Of a DNA stretch of 64,000 nt, positions 33,614 through 43,337 are shown piece after piece. Numbering within the stretch: the first letter of the stretch is position 1; each line of letters starts with the position of its first letter. A program made the translations under genes and the position numbers. The stretch spans positions 2,542,001 through 2,606,000 of the forward strand of contig NZ_CP090977.1 in assembly GCF_021513255.1 (NCBI RefSeq), given 5' to 3'. The notes beneath the pieces are model-generated. The model searched no databases and had not been told where the DNA came from. It worked only from the letters and a program-made list of their open reading frames with translations. Origin of the DNA: Planococcus sp. 107-1. Its GTDB lineage: Bacteria; Bacillota; Bacilli; Bacillales_A; Planococcaceae.

Positions 33614-34927
33614 TTATCCTATTTTAGTTTTAACAATAATATTAGAATCATCTTTTTCTTGAACTCTGCCTATCGAACTGGAAAAAGGTAAAACTAAAAA
33701 CACTAAAATAAAAATATGAGTTAATAAAGCAGGATTTAAAAATCCTAATAATAATACGTATAGTAAAATTATATTTACAAACTTTTTATGAATTCTCGAA
33801 CTCGCGTATTTCCGTAAAACTTTCGATATTTTGAAAATTCCAATCCAGAAAAACATGGAACTAATTATTCCATATCTTGCTAAATCATCGAACCATTGAC
33901 TATGTCCACTAACAATATTGTGGTTAGAGACCATTTCATAAGGAAGAATTCCATAAACCCCTAATAAAGGATTTTTAATAAAAGTAACTAAAGAATTCGC
34001 TACAAGATCGCTTCGCCCATAAAATTGAGAAAAAGATTGATATTCTCCACTTAACAACTTTTGGAATTCTATTATTTTATAAAAGTAAGCCGGGTTATCA
34101 ATTATTAAGGATAAGAAGCTTATAATTATTTGAGATAACGGAACTAATAAAGCTAAAATTGTTAAAATTAAAGAAAAATACATTATTTTCATCTTTTTTC
34201 TTTTTGGAATTAAAATTAAAACGATTAAAATCAAAAGTAAAAATATAGCTGTTGAGAGTGATGATTGAAAAACAATAATTGTGAAGAAAATAGCTAATAT
34301 GAAATAAATCAATGAAATTCTAGTTTTAATATTTACTAATGCAATTAAAATACATATTATTACAGTACCAACTAAAGAATATATATAATCCCAAGATCCA
34401 ATGAATTTTATTCCATTTCCGTATTCATTTATTAATCCTTCTGTTTGTGTAAGACCTGCGCCTGCATATCTAACCAAATCTGGGTCAATATTAAGAAAAA
34501 CTAAAGTAACTATGCCAGTACTAATATAACCTATCATTATTGTAAAAAATATAATTTTTTTTATTCTAATTCCTTTGTCTTTATAATATAAAAATAAAGT
34601 AAGTATCATTAATAAAGTTATTGAATAAATAACTTCATATGATAAACCGCTATTCCTTATTAAAGACCTGGAAATTACACTTAGAACCCAAAGAATCAAA
34701 AAAAGAGAACTACCAAGAATAATGTCTATAAACTTTGGTCTTCTAAGTATACTTAAAGTTATCCAAATCAAATAAATAAAAGAAATAACATAAAACGATA
34801 TAGATGTACGAACAAATTCGTTGCTAAACCATAATAAAATGATTATTAATAATAGAACATGGAAACTTTCTAAAACATTTAATTTCAAAATATTTCCATG
34901 CACCTTCAAATTCACTTCTTTTTTCAT
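33614..34927 (-). CDS. O-antigen ligase/polymerase-like protein (Wzy)
   Basis: A 437-residue membrane protein with about 11-12 hydrophobic segments and a large outward loop (residues about 285-345) containing FYGRSDLVANSLVTFIKNPLLG and NIVSGHSQWFDDLARYG. This H(S/N)xxxxxLaryG pattern is typical of Wzy/WaaL polymerases that join capsule repeat units. Sequence identity within this family is low; topology, the loop motif and the locus support the call. GGAG lies 9 nt before the ATG. The base composition is very AT-rich compared with the flanking IS, which suggests horizontal origin of the locus. Confidence 0.82.
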   Translation of the reverse strand: MKKEVNLKVHGNILKLNVLESFHVLLLIIILLWFSNEFVRTSISFYVISFIYLIWITLSILRRPKFIDIILGSSLFLILWVLSVISRSLIRNSGLSYEVIYSITLLMILTLFLYYKDKGIRIKKIIFFTIMIGYISTGIVTLVFLNIDPDLVRYAGAGLTQTEGLINEYGNGIKFIGSWDYIYSLVGTVIICILIALVNIKTRISLIYFILAIFFTIIVFQSSLSTAIFLLLILIVLILIPKRKKMKIMYFSLILTILALLVPLSQIIISFLSLIIDNPAYFYKIIEFQKLLSGEYQSFSQFYGRSDLVANSLVTFIKNPLLGVYGILPYEMVSNHNIVSGHSQWFDDLARYGIISSMFFWIGIFKISKVLRKYASSRIHKKFVNIILLYVLLLGFLNPALLTHIFILVFLVLPFSSSIGRVQEKDDSNIIVKTKIG

Positions 34928-35116
34928 TTGATTTTTCTCCTTAATTCCATAGCAAAGAAAAATGAGGAATTATAGCTTGAAGACACACGAGTCTCTCATT
35001 GTCTTGCAAGTTACATAGATCTTATACCCTTTAATAATAATGCCATGTTATATTTAAAAATTTTAACACTGATTATAGAAAAGATTTACTGTTAAAATTT
35101 TTATAAGTTTTACATC

Positions 35117-36673
35117 TGAGTTAATTTCATAATTCCGAGCCCTTGCGGCTCTAAGTGTAATATCTCAAGAAAATAGAGCACCTCCCCAAATCCTGTATAA
35201 TGGTAGTCACCACAACATACACAAACAGGAGGGAAAGCGCTCTATGCCTATTATAAGACAAGATAACCTATTTGACATGCATGAATTATTTGAGATGGAA
35301 CCTACCCATCGATTTAATGCCATTTTCTCGACAACAGATCTGGGTCCTCTTCTTCGCATCTTCGACAAGAAGACGCATCGCGGCGCGCCGAGAGAACTCA
35401 ATTACGGTGCCATGATTTATTCGTTGATCGCTCGTGTGGGGGAGCGTATTCCGACGATCAACTTATTGGTGAAGCGCCTGAAACAAGATCCTTTTTTTCG
35501 GTTCGATTGCGGGTTTCTGTTATCGGACGACGTCCCATCTGAAGCTTCTTACTCACGCATGATCGCAGCGATCAGTGAAACGGATGCCCTGTCGAAAGTG
35601 CAAGACGTGCTTGTGGCTCTAGCGATCCAGGAAGGTTTCATCACAGAGGAATCGCTGGCTATTGATGCCACGCATTTCGAAGCACGCGACAAACCGGCAG
35701 CGGCTGAGAAAAAAGAAAAAGCAACTCCGAAAAAACGAGGACGGAAGCCGAAAGCCGAACAAGCTGAGTGGCAAGCCGCCCAACAAAAACAGGAAGCTGA
35801 GAAGACGCTCTACGAAAAAGAGATTGTCCATCAATTGGGTGCCTCCACAGAGGCGCTGGTAAACGAGATGCCCGTTGCCCCGAAATGGGGCATCAAGAAA
35901 AATAGTGATGGAAAAAACACATTTTGGTTCGGCTACAAAGCTCATTTAGCTGTCAGCACGATCAGCCAATACATTATCAGAGGGCTCATGAGTTCCGGCA
36001 ACTTGAATGATGGAAAAGCCGCCATCCCTCTCCTGAAGCAAATCCAGCAAACGATGCCGGGTCTTTTTCAAGCGGGCATCCTGGACAAGGGTTACGATTA
36101 CAAACCCATTTACCAACAACTGCAGGAGATGAACCTTCACGCCGTCATCGCTTACAACCCGCGCAGGGAAGGCGAAGTGATCGGGTTTGATGAGCATTTC
36201 GCGCCGACATGCGTTCGGGAACACGCGTATCGCTACGACAGTTATGACGCCAAATACGAAACCTTGAAATATACGCGTCCCAAAGAATGTGCGACGTGTC
36301 CGTTGAAAGACGATTCCCTTTGCCAAAAAATCTTTAAAATCAAAAGGTCAGTAGACCTTCGAAAATATACGTCTCCTGCCAGAGGTTCCTTGAAATGGAC
36401 GCTGTTCTATAAACAGCGCGCCGCAGTGGAACGCGTCAACGCTTACTTGAAGGAGTATTTCGATTTGAATAATGTTCGACACCGGACAGGCAAGAAAGCG
36501 AAAATCCATTTTGAACTCGTTTCGTTGATTTACAACGCGTCCCGATTGGCGAGCGATCGTTTGAAAGTCGCTAGAAACTGTGCTTTAGCAGCCGCTTAAA
36601 TTTTAAAAACAGGAAAAATGGTCCGAAAAACCGTCTACACTTTTTTAAAAGGGCGATTTATGAAATTGATTCA
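35117..36673 (+). mobile_element. complete IS1182-like insertion sequence
   Basis: A 1557-bp element with imperfect terminal inverted repeats: left TGAGTTAATTTCATAATTCC (35117), right end reading inward TGAATCAATTTCATAAATCG (from 36673). It carries one transposase gene. I see no clear target-site duplication. It sits between the polymerase (34927) and a glycosyltransferase (36678), interrupting the minus-strand capsule operon, with its own gene on the opposite strand. An inverted 5' fragment of the same element lies at 30103-30357. Confidence 0.87.
35244..36599 (+). CDS. IS1182/IS4-type DDE transposase
   Basis: A 451-residue transposase with an N-terminal DUF772-type domain (RGAPRELNYGAMIYSLIARVGERIPTI broken over residues 46-72). 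The DDE residues sit in LAIDATHFEARD, GILDKGYDYKP and AAVERVNAYLKEYF. A basic Lys/Glu-rich insertion (KKEKATPKKRGRKPKAEQAE) occupies residues 156-175. A Cys cluster (CATCPLKDDSLC) precedes the final catalytic part. The AGGAGGG ribosome binding site is at 35228. The protein is full length, so the element may be active. Confidence 0.92.
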   Translation: MPIIRQDNLFDMHELFEMEPTHRFNAIFSTTDLGPLLRIFDKKTHRGAPRELNYGAMIYSLIARVGERIPTINLLVKRLKQDPFFRFDCGFLLSDDVPSEASYSRMIAAISETDALSKVQDVLVALAIQEGFITEESLAIDATHFEARDKPAAAEKKEKATPKKRGRKPKAEQAEWQAAQQKQEAEKTLYEKEIVHQLGASTEALVNEMPVAPKWGIKKNSDGKNTFWFGYKAHLAVSTISQYIIRGLMSSGNLNDGKAAIPLLKQIQQTMPGLFQAGILDKGYDYKPIYQQLQEMNLHAVIAYNPRREGEVIGFDEHFAPTCVREHAYRYDSYDAKYETLKYTRPKECATCPLKDDSLCQKIFKIKRSVDLRKYTSPARGSLKWTLFYKQRAAVERVNAYLKEYFDLNNVRHRTGKKAKIHFELVSLIYNASRLASDRLKVARNCALAAA

Positions 36674-36677
36674 TTTA

Positions 36678-37886
36678 TTAATGATTTAACTTTAAAAAAA
36701 CTTTTTTAACTTGTTTATCCCAATTTTTCTCCTTAATTATAAATTCTCTTGCCTTAACTGCTTTTGAAATTAATACTTCCTTTTCTTCTATTAAAATCTC
36801 ATCAATTGTATTCGCAAACGTTTGAGGATTAGTATCATTGAATGTGTATAGGTTTTGCAAATAATCTTCATTTAAGCCACTTACTTTAGTGCTTACAACA
36901 GGTGTCCCGCTAAGTAAATATTCAACAATCTTAGATGGAAATGCAACTTTAGCTACAGAGTCTTCGGGTAGTAAAGGACTTACTAGGAGTGATGCGTTTT
37001 GTTGTAATTTTACAATCTCTTCGGAAGAAACTTTCCCATAAAAATTTATATTTTCATTTTTTTTACTTTCAGCTTCCACGAACTTTGACAGTTCTCCACT
37101 TCCATAAATTTCTAATGAGAATTTCTTATTTTCAACTAATTTAGCTGCCTCGATTAAATTTCTAATACCATTATATTCAGTTAATGAACCGCTATATAAC
37201 ACACGAAGGATCTTAGTCTTTTCATCTTCTTTTTCAAGCCACTGCCCTCCACATCTATTAGTAGGAACCGAAGAAATATCAAAACCGCCGTCTAGAACAA
37301 CATAATCTGAGTTTGGAGCAAATTCGATAATAGCATTCTTGTTAAGAACAGCCAATAAATCAAATTTCCGGATATTTTTTTTTGCTATTCGCTCTTCATA
37401 ATTTCTAGCTATAAATTTCAAGCCCTTATGTTTCACTACTTTATTAACAGGAAGATCTGCTAAAATACAAACAGTTTGTATATTTATTATCTTACTAATC
37501 CATAGAATAGGAGTAGCAATATCAGGATAAGAATTAAAACAAACTATAATTTTTTCTTCTTTTCTATTTTTTAAACACCAATTTAATATCATAAAGGTTG
37601 CGAATAAAATCTTTGTTATTTGTTTAATTAGAAATATATTTATAAATGGAACTTTTTTACTACGTAAATTTGGAGCTATTTCGATACTTTTATTATTTAT
37701 AAACACTTTCTTCTCAGTTGGATAAGCTGCGATGGGATATTCTGTTAACACCGTTAAGTCTTTACCTAACTTTTTATGAAGAGCTTTTATTAAGCCCAAC
37801 TGCATTTTATTACCTGCAATTGAAGGGCCAGCAAATTTATCGCACTCTTCATTTTTGATAGCATTTCCGAGATACAGTAACTTCAC
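36678..37886 (-). CDS. capsule glycosyltransferase (GT4-like)
   Basis: A glycosyltransferase of about 402 residues with GT-B fold. The C-terminal donor-binding half shows LRVLYSGSLTEYNGIRNLIEAA, IYGSGELSKF, NINFYGKVSSEEIVKLQQNASLLVSPL and FPSKIVEYLLSGTPVVSTKVSG, the EX7E region of family 4. I choose the GTG at 37886 because GGAGGGG lies 6 nt upstream; the in-frame ATG at 37904 precedes that site. It transfers a sugar to the growing lipid-linked repeat unit; the sugar is unknown. It lies 4 bp from the right end of the IS. Confidence 0.88.
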   Translation of the reverse strand: MKLLYLGNAIKNEECDKFAGPSIAGNKMQLGLIKALHKKLGKDLTVLTEYPIAAYPTEKKVFINNKSIEIAPNLRSKKVPFINIFLIKQITKILFATFMILNWCLKNRKEEKIIVCFNSYPDIATPILWISKIINIQTVCILADLPVNKVVKHKGLKFIARNYEERIAKKNIRKFDLLAVLNKNAIIEFAPNSDYVVLDGGFDISSVPTNRCGGQWLEKEDEKTKILRVLYSGSLTEYNGIRNLIEAAKLVENKKFSLEIYGSGELSKFVEAESKKNENINFYGKVSSEEIVKLQQNASLLVSPLLPEDSVAKVAFPSKIVEYLLSGTPVVSTKVSGLNEDYLQNLYTFNDTNPQTFANTIDEILIEEKEVLISKAVKAREFIIKEKNWDKQVKKVFLKLNH

Positions 37887-37900
37887 AAAACACCCCTCCT

Positions 37901-39007
37901 TCATTCTTTAAATTTTTTCAGAATCTTTAAATGCACTTCTACCATATTTTCGATAGTATAATTTTTACTTATTATATCTAATGAAGCTTCACTCATTTTA
38001 TATTGCAAAATTTCGTTATTTAGTATTTTGTTTATCTTTTTTCCTAACTCTTTTTTATTATCAACTGGTACGATAAAACCGTTAGTACCGTTTTTAATCA
38101 ATTCTAAACCAGCAATGCATCTGTCTGTAGTAATGACTGGTAAACCGTGTGCCATAGCCTCGTTAATTACTAAACCCCATATATCTTCACGTGTTGGCAA
38201 AACAAACAGATCAGCAGCTTTATAATACTTTTGTAGTTCTGTTGGTACTTGAAAATCAATAAAATGCAGGTTACTTAAATTTAAGTTTCTTTTTAGTTCA
38301 ATGTATTCTTCTTTTGGTTCTCCGCCGATTATATATATTCCTACTTCACGATTAATATCTTCTCCCGCTTTTATTAATACATCTAAACCTTTACGTGAAA
38401 TGTATTGCCCTATAGATAAAATAACTTTACCTTCTTTAATACCAAGTTCTTTTCTAACTTTATTTTTATTAATTTGATTCACCGGATTTTTTAAAATGTT
38501 TTCTTCATAAATTGAAGTGAAAGGATATCTATAAATTTGATTAGGATTTGCTCCATATTTTTCGTAATATGCATCATGTATTACAGCAGTACTAAAATAC
38601 ATGTTTGCCCCTTTGATTATATGTTTTTTGATTTTTTCTTTAATAACACTAGGATTGCCCGGAAAACCACCATCACTTTCAAGTGAATATCTAATTTTAT
38701 TTAAACGCATATATTCTATAGCTATAATACCAGTAGGAGTAGAAAAATTTGTAACAATTATCCGGTCATAATTCCCTTTTTTTAAATATTTTAAAACTTC
38801 AAAGCTCAAGGAGCTATCTGTTTTAAATTTAATACCTTTCAAAATAATTCCTTTGAAATTTTCGAAGTTAAAATCTTTCCAACTTTTATCTCTCTCTTTA
38901 GAATGTTTTCTTTCAAATAGAACAGTGAGTTCACATCTTTTTCCTAATTCGTTAAAAAAATTTACCCTATATGGTGATGGGATGTTAGTGAGCCATAATA
39001 CTTTCAT
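37901..39007 (-). CDS. capsule glycosyltransferase, family 4
   Basis: A 368-residue GT-B glycosyltransferase. It opens MKVLWLTNIPSPYRVNFFNELG, a frequent start for capsule family 4 enzymes. The nucleotide-sugar site is VILSIGQYISRKGLDVLIKA, IIGGEPKEEY and FVLPTREDIWGLVINEAMAH, GLPVITTDRC, containing the conserved E-x7-E. The AAGGAGAATG ribosome binding site precedes the ATG. Sugar specificity unknown. Confidence 0.9.
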   Translation of the reverse strand: MKVLWLTNIPSPYRVNFFNELGKRCELTVLFERKHSKERDKSWKDFNFENFKGIILKGIKFKTDSSLSFEVLKYLKKGNYDRIIVTNFSTPTGIIAIEYMRLNKIRYSLESDGGFPGNPSVIKEKIKKHIIKGANMYFSTAVIHDAYYEKYGANPNQIYRYPFTSIYEENILKNPVNQINKNKVRKELGIKEGKVILSIGQYISRKGLDVLIKAGEDINREVGIYIIGGEPKEEYIELKRNLNLSNLHFIDFQVPTELQKYYKAADLFVLPTREDIWGLVINEAMAHGLPVITTDRCIAGLELIKNGTNGFIVPVDNKKELGKKINKILNNEILQYKMSEASLDIISKNYTIENMVEVHLKILKKFKE

Positions 39008-39019
39008 AACTCATTCTCC

Positions 39020-40060
39020 TTATTTAATCAAAATATCTACCACTTCGCTCCAAGTATTAATTTCATCATTAAAATTTACTTCAATATTGTGTTTCTTAAT
39101 CTCTCCTTTAATAACCTTATCAATCAATTTTGCTAATTCCTTAGGTTTATATGGATTAAAATAATAAGCATTCTTATAACCTGACAATATTTCTCTTGCA
39201 TATTCACAATCTGCAGCTAAAATTATTATTCCAAGTTGCTTAGCCTCTATTAACGGTAAACCCACAGTTTCTATTAACGAAGGAAAAATAAGAGTAGAGT
39301 TTTTATAATTCTCTAAAACTTCTTCAAATGATAATGCACCTAAAAAGTTAATGTTTTTAACTTCTTTGTTTTCTTTGATAGTTAGATCAACACTAAAGTT
39401 AGTAATTCCGTCATTATTTAGAATGGCTGCTGCTTCATATATACAACTATGATTTTTATAAGAAATTTTCGAAGCGGGATAAAAAAACTTTTCTTTATTA
39501 AATGAGCTTCTTTGCAACAATTGAACACTTTTTTGCATAGGAGGAAGTATATTTTCAATCTTTAAAGAAGAAATACCTGCCTTATGAACTATAGCTTCTT
39601 TAATCCATTTTGTTTGAACAATTATTTTGTCTGCTTTCTTTAAAGATTTGATAATTAAACTACCAATAATGTGTTGATACACAGCTAATTTTCTTTCATT
39701 AGCTTTAAAAAAAGAAAATTTTTTTGTTTTTTGAAAGGGTATCGATTGATGCATGTAAACAACTTGCCTTACATCTAATCCATAAGTTATGGTATTTTGC
39801 ATTGAGAATACAACATCAGGATTAAATTTTTTTATGATTTTTTTACCAGAAATATAGTCAAATTTCAATCTTCTGATCCAATTTTTTTTAAAAACGATAA
39901 CTTTAATGTTTTTAGTCTCTTTTATATAATTATCATTTAATAAAAAGACCCATTCATGATTTTTAGCTTCTTTTGATTTAATTAAATACTCGTAAAACCC
40001 TTTTAATATAGAGAGTCCACCACCAGAAGTAGCTGCCATATTATTTATAATGATTTTCAT
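39020..40060 (-). CDS. capsule glycosyltransferase, family 4
   Basis: A 346-residue GT-B glycosyltransferase. N-terminal NNMAATSGGGLSILKGFYEYL is the glycine-rich acceptor-side loop, and the C-terminal half shows FFYPASKISYKNHSC, NINFLGALSFEEVLENYKN and LIFPSLIETVGLPLIEAKQLG, where the E-x7-E motif binds the donor. The start overlaps the end of the CapG gene by 20 nt, with GGGGG as ribosome binding site. Sugar unknown. Confidence 0.9.
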   Translation of the reverse strand: MKIIINNMAATSGGGLSILKGFYEYLIKSKEAKNHEWVFLLNDNYIKETKNIKVIVFKKNWIRRLKFDYISGKKIIKKFNPDVVFSMQNTITYGLDVRQVVYMHQSIPFQKTKKFSFFKANERKLAVYQHIIGSLIIKSLKKADKIIVQTKWIKEAIVHKAGISSLKIENILPPMQKSVQLLQRSSFNKEKFFYPASKISYKNHSCIYEAAAILNNDGITNFSVDLTIKENKEVKNINFLGALSFEEVLENYKNSTLIFPSLIETVGLPLIEAKQLGIIILAADCEYAREILSGYKNAYYFNPYKPKELAKLIDKVIKGEIKKHNIEVNFNDEINTWSEVVDILIK

Positions 40061-41183
40061 TTTTCCCCCACACTACTCTATTTACATAGTCTGTTAAAGA
40101 AATTATTAATCTAAGTATTTTTTCTGATACATTTGGCATATTGTAATCTTCTACTTTTCTAAGAGTACTCATTACTTGAGTTTCTAGAACTTCTAAACCC
40201 TGTAAAACTCGCTCCTGCCCAAGTCCTACCATCATAACAGCGGCTTCTTCCAATGCCTCAGGACGTTCTTGCGCCTGTCTGATATTAAGTGCTTTAAATC
40301 CAAGAATAGAGGACTCTTCGCTTATAGTTCCGCTATCACTCAAAACAGCTTTAGCTCTCATCTGCAACTTCACATAATCATTAAACCCTAGAGGCTTCAT
40401 CGTTTTAATCAATGAATTGAACTTAATACCTTTAGAATCAATCATCTTTTGAGTTCTAGGGTGTGTACTGATTATGATTGGCATCTCATACTGATCTGCA
40501 ATCGCATTTAAACTCTCACACAAGTCCATAAAGTTCTTTTCTGAACTAATATTTTCTTCACGATGAGCAGATACTACAAAATACTTATCCTCTTCTAGGT
40601 TCAATTTGTTGACTATATCTGATTTCTCAATATCGTATTTTCTTGAGTTAAGAACTTCAAACATCGGACTCCCAGTTTTGATAATTCGATCTGCTGGCAA
40701 ACCTTCTCTTAAGAGATATTCTCTAGCAATATCACTGTATGTTAAGTTGATATCAGCAGTGTGATCAACAATTTTACGATTAGTTTCTTCTGGCACGCGC
40801 TGATCAAAGCAACGATTTCCAGCTTCCATATGGAAAATAGGAATCTGTCTTCTCTTTGCAGCAATTGCACAGAGACAGCTATTTGTATCGCCAAGTACCA
40901 ATAATGCTTCTGGTTGAACTTTTTCTAAAATCGGATCAATCTTCACAAGAATATTCCCTATTGTTTCAACAGCAGTACCGTTCGCTGCATTTAAGAAATA
41001 ATCCGGTTTTCTTAAGTTAAAATCTTCGAAGAAAACTTCATTCAACTCATAGTCATAGTTCTGACCAGTATGTACAAGAATATGTTCAATCGCATTTGAT
41101 TCCTCTAATTTATTGATGACTGCTGAGAGCCTGATAATTTCTGGTCTTGTTCCAACAACAGTCATTACTTTTAACTTCTTCAT
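40041..41183 (-). CDS. capG: UDP-N-acetylglucosamine 2-epimerase-like enzyme (CapG/FnlC type)
   Basis: A 380-residue non-hydrolysing 2-epimerase of the WecB superfamily. The start VMTVVGTRPEIIRLSAVI, the HTGQNYDYELNEVFFED block, FHMEAGNRCFDQRVPEETNRKIVDH and LSDSGTISEESSILG are all typical. Placed directly after CapE- and CapF-like genes, it should perform the last step to UDP-N-acetyl-L-fucosamine, as Cap5G/FnlC do. I use the ATG at 41183, 7 nt from GGAGG; the TTG at 41189 overlaps that site. Tight coupling with capF (stop at 41186). Confidence 0.92.
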   Translation of the reverse strand: MKKLKVMTVVGTRPEIIRLSAVINKLEESNAIEHILVHTGQNYDYELNEVFFEDFNLRKPDYFLNAANGTAVETIGNILVKIDPILEKVQPEALLVLGDTNSCLCAIAAKRRQIPIFHMEAGNRCFDQRVPEETNRKIVDHTADINLTYSDIAREYLLREGLPADRIIKTGSPMFEVLNSRKYDIEKSDIVNKLNLEEDKYFVVSAHREENISSEKNFMDLCESLNAIADQYEMPIIISTHPRTQKMIDSKGIKFNSLIKTMKPLGFNDYVKLQMRAKAVLSDSGTISEESSILGFKALNIRQAQERPEALEEAAVMMVGLGQERVLQGLEVLETQVMSTLRKVEDYNMPNVSEKILRLIISLTDYVNRVVWGKNENHYK

Positions 41184-41185
41184 CT

Positions 41186-42298
41186 TCAAACCTCCAAATA
41201 GTGAGTGTCTGGATTTGCCGGATCAAAGCTTTCATTCACCCACATTACTGTAACTAAGTCTGTTTCCCCCACATTTACAATTGAATGTGTATAGCCAGTA
41301 GGAATGTCTACAACCTGCAGTTGGTCACCATTCACGTAATATTCGATAATTTCTTCTGAATCAATGTTTCTGAACCTGATTAAGCCATTACCACTAACTA
41401 CTAAGAACTTTTCATTTTTTGTATGATGCCAGTGATTTCCTTTAGTAATGCCTGGTTTAGAAATATTTACCGAAACCTGACCGCAATCTGGGGTACGGAG
41501 GAATTCAGTAAACGACCCGCGATTATCCACATTCATTTTTAAATCATATGAAAAATTATCTTTAGGCAAGAAGCTTAGGTAAGTACTGTATAATTTCTTG
41601 GTTAGTTCGTCGCTCATCTCAGGAACAGCCAAAGAGATTCTGCTTTCTTTAAAGCTTCTGATTCGTTCTGCTAGTTGGCCCAACTCAATTTTATGTGTAA
41701 CTGGTACAATACAAAAATTTTCATCGATGGTCGGTATTCCTTCAAGAGCTTTCAAAAATTCCTCTATCACATCGTCAATGTAAGCTAATTCCAAAAGCGC
41801 AGCTGGATCGTTGACTTGAATATCCAAATCTCTAGCAACGTTATAACAATAAGTTGCAACTACTGTATTATAATTCGGCTTACTCCATTTCCCAAATAAG
41901 TTTGGCAATCTATAGACAAACACATTTGCACCTGTTTCTTTTGCATATGCAAACACTTCGTCTTCGCCGGCCTTTTTGCTCTGGCCATATGGGTTTTCTT
42001 TTTCTGCTTGAATCGAGGATGTAATTAATACTGGAGCTTTGTTTTCATTTTTAATTAGAAAACCGAGCAATTGTGATGTTAAAGCTTGGTTCCCTTCCAT
42101 GAACTCAATTTCATTTTGGGGCCGATTAACTCCTGCCAAATGAAAAACGAAGTCACAGTCTTTCGTAAATTCTTCAAGGTCCTCAGAAGAGTTCTCTCTA
42201 TTTAATAGATATAACTCTTCATGACCCTGATTTCTTAATTCCGCCACTAAGTTCTTACCGACAAATCCATTTGCACCTGTCACTAAAATCTTTGTCAT
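41186..42298 (-). CDS. capF: capsular polysaccharide reductase CapF (SDR plus cupin)
   Basis: A 370-residue bifunctional enzyme of UDP-N-acetyl-L-fucosamine synthesis. The N-terminal SDR domain (KILVTGANGFVGKNLVAEL, then YGQSKKAGEDEVF with YxxxK) reduces the 4-keto sugar. The C-terminal cupin (about residue 260 on) has the metal-binding GITKGNHWHHTKNEKFLVVSG and acts on the epimerised intermediate. The order is the same as in S. aureus Cap5F. It overlaps capE by 4 bp and abuts capG. Confidence 0.94.
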   Translation of the reverse strand: MTKILVTGANGFVGKNLVAELRNQGHEELYLLNRENSSEDLEEFTKDCDFVFHLAGVNRPQNEIEFMEGNQALTSQLLGFLIKNENKAPVLITSSIQAEKENPYGQSKKAGEDEVFAYAKETGANVFVYRLPNLFGKWSKPNYNTVVATYCYNVARDLDIQVNDPAALLELAYIDDVIEEFLKALEGIPTIDENFCIVPVTHKIELGQLAERIRSFKESRISLAVPEMSDELTKKLYSTYLSFLPKDNFSYDLKMNVDNRGSFTEFLRTPDCGQVSVNISKPGITKGNHWHHTKNEKFLVVSGNGLIRFRNIDSEEIIEYYVNGDQLQVVDIPTGYTHSIVNVGETDLVTVMWVNESFDPANPDTHYLEV

Positions 42299-43320
42299 TG
42301 TGTGACACCCATATTAGCCAATTCTTCTTTAACAACATCTAATGTAAGTAATAGATTTTTAATTTCCTGCATACTTAAACGGTGTGTATTGTGAGAGTTG
42401 TATTCCCAACCTTCAGATATCTCTTCTTCACCTTCAGTGAAGTATTTGTTATAGTTCAAGTCGCGGTTGTCTGCTGGTATACGATAATACCCACCCATAT
42501 CTGTAGCAACAGCCATTTCTTCTCTAGTAAGGAGAGTTTCATATAATTTTTCCCCATGACGTGTACCAATCACTTCAATAGGATTATCAACTTTGAATAA
42601 CTCTTTAAGTGCTTGAGCTAGTTCACCGATCGTAGAAGCAGGAGCTTTTTGTACAAATATGTCGCCTTGATTTGAATTTAAGAAAGCAAATAAAACCAAT
42701 TCAACTGCATCTTCTAATGACATTAGATATCTAGTCATTTCTGGGTCTGTGATAGTTAAAGGTTTTCCAGCTTTAATTTGATCTATAAATAATGGAATTA
42801 CTGATCCACGGGAAGCCATAACATTTCCGTAGCGTGTTCCGCAAATGTTTGTATCATCGACACTTACAGTTCTCGATTTAGCGACAGTTACTTTTTCCAT
42901 CATTGCTTTGGAGATCCCCATGGCATTGATTGGATAGACTGCTTTATCAGTTGAGAGACAGATAACTTTTTTAACTTTATTTTGGATTGCGGCATTCAGA
43001 ACATTTTCCGTTCCCAAAACGTTGGTTTTAACTGCTTCCATTGGAAAAAATTCACATGATGGCACTTGTTTTAATGCTGCAGCATGGAATACATAATCCA
43101 CGTTATTCATAGCAGTATTAATGCTATTTATGTCTCTAACATCTCCAATGTAGTATTTGACTTTAGGATTGTTAAGGCGTTTTCTAATATCCTCTTGCTT
43201 TTTTTCATCTCTTGAGAATAAGCGGATTTCCTTGATGTCTGTATCTAAGAATCTGTTTAGCACAGCATTCCCAAAAGAACCTGTTCCGCCAGTTATTAAT
43301 AACGTTTTATCTTTAAACAT
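42295..43320 (-). CDS. capE: UDP-N-acetylglucosamine 4,6-dehydratase/5-epimerase CapE
   Basis: A 341-residue SDR enzyme catalysing the first step of UDP-N-acetyl-L-fucosamine synthesis. NAD-binding LLITGGTGSFGNAVL, then FHAAALKQVPSCEFFPMEAVKTN and STDKAVYPINAMGISKAMMEK, where Met replaces Tyr of the usual YxxxK as in other CapE/FlaA1-type dehydratases. The C-terminal ATDMGGYYRIPADNRDLNY is CapE-specific. It overlaps capF by 4 bp. The ribosome binding site is AGAGG. Confidence 0.95.
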   Translation of the reverse strand: MFKDKTLLITGGTGSFGNAVLNRFLDTDIKEIRLFSRDEKKQEDIRKRLNNPKVKYYIGDVRDINSINTAMNNVDYVFHAAALKQVPSCEFFPMEAVKTNVLGTENVLNAAIQNKVKKVICLSTDKAVYPINAMGISKAMMEKVTVAKSRTVSVDDTNICGTRYGNVMASRGSVIPLFIDQIKAGKPLTITDPEMTRYLMSLEDAVELVLFAFLNSNQGDIFVQKAPASTIGELAQALKELFKVDNPIEVIGTRHGEKLYETLLTREEMAVATDMGGYYRIPADNRDLNYNKYFTEGEEEISEGWEYNSHNTHRLSMQEIKNLLLTLDVVKEELANMGVTQ

Positions 43321-43337
43321 AATCCAACCTCTTTCTT

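Noticed and set aside
35619..36326. Minus-strand open frames within the IS
   Set aside because: They are shadows of the DDE transposase and have no ribosome binding sites.
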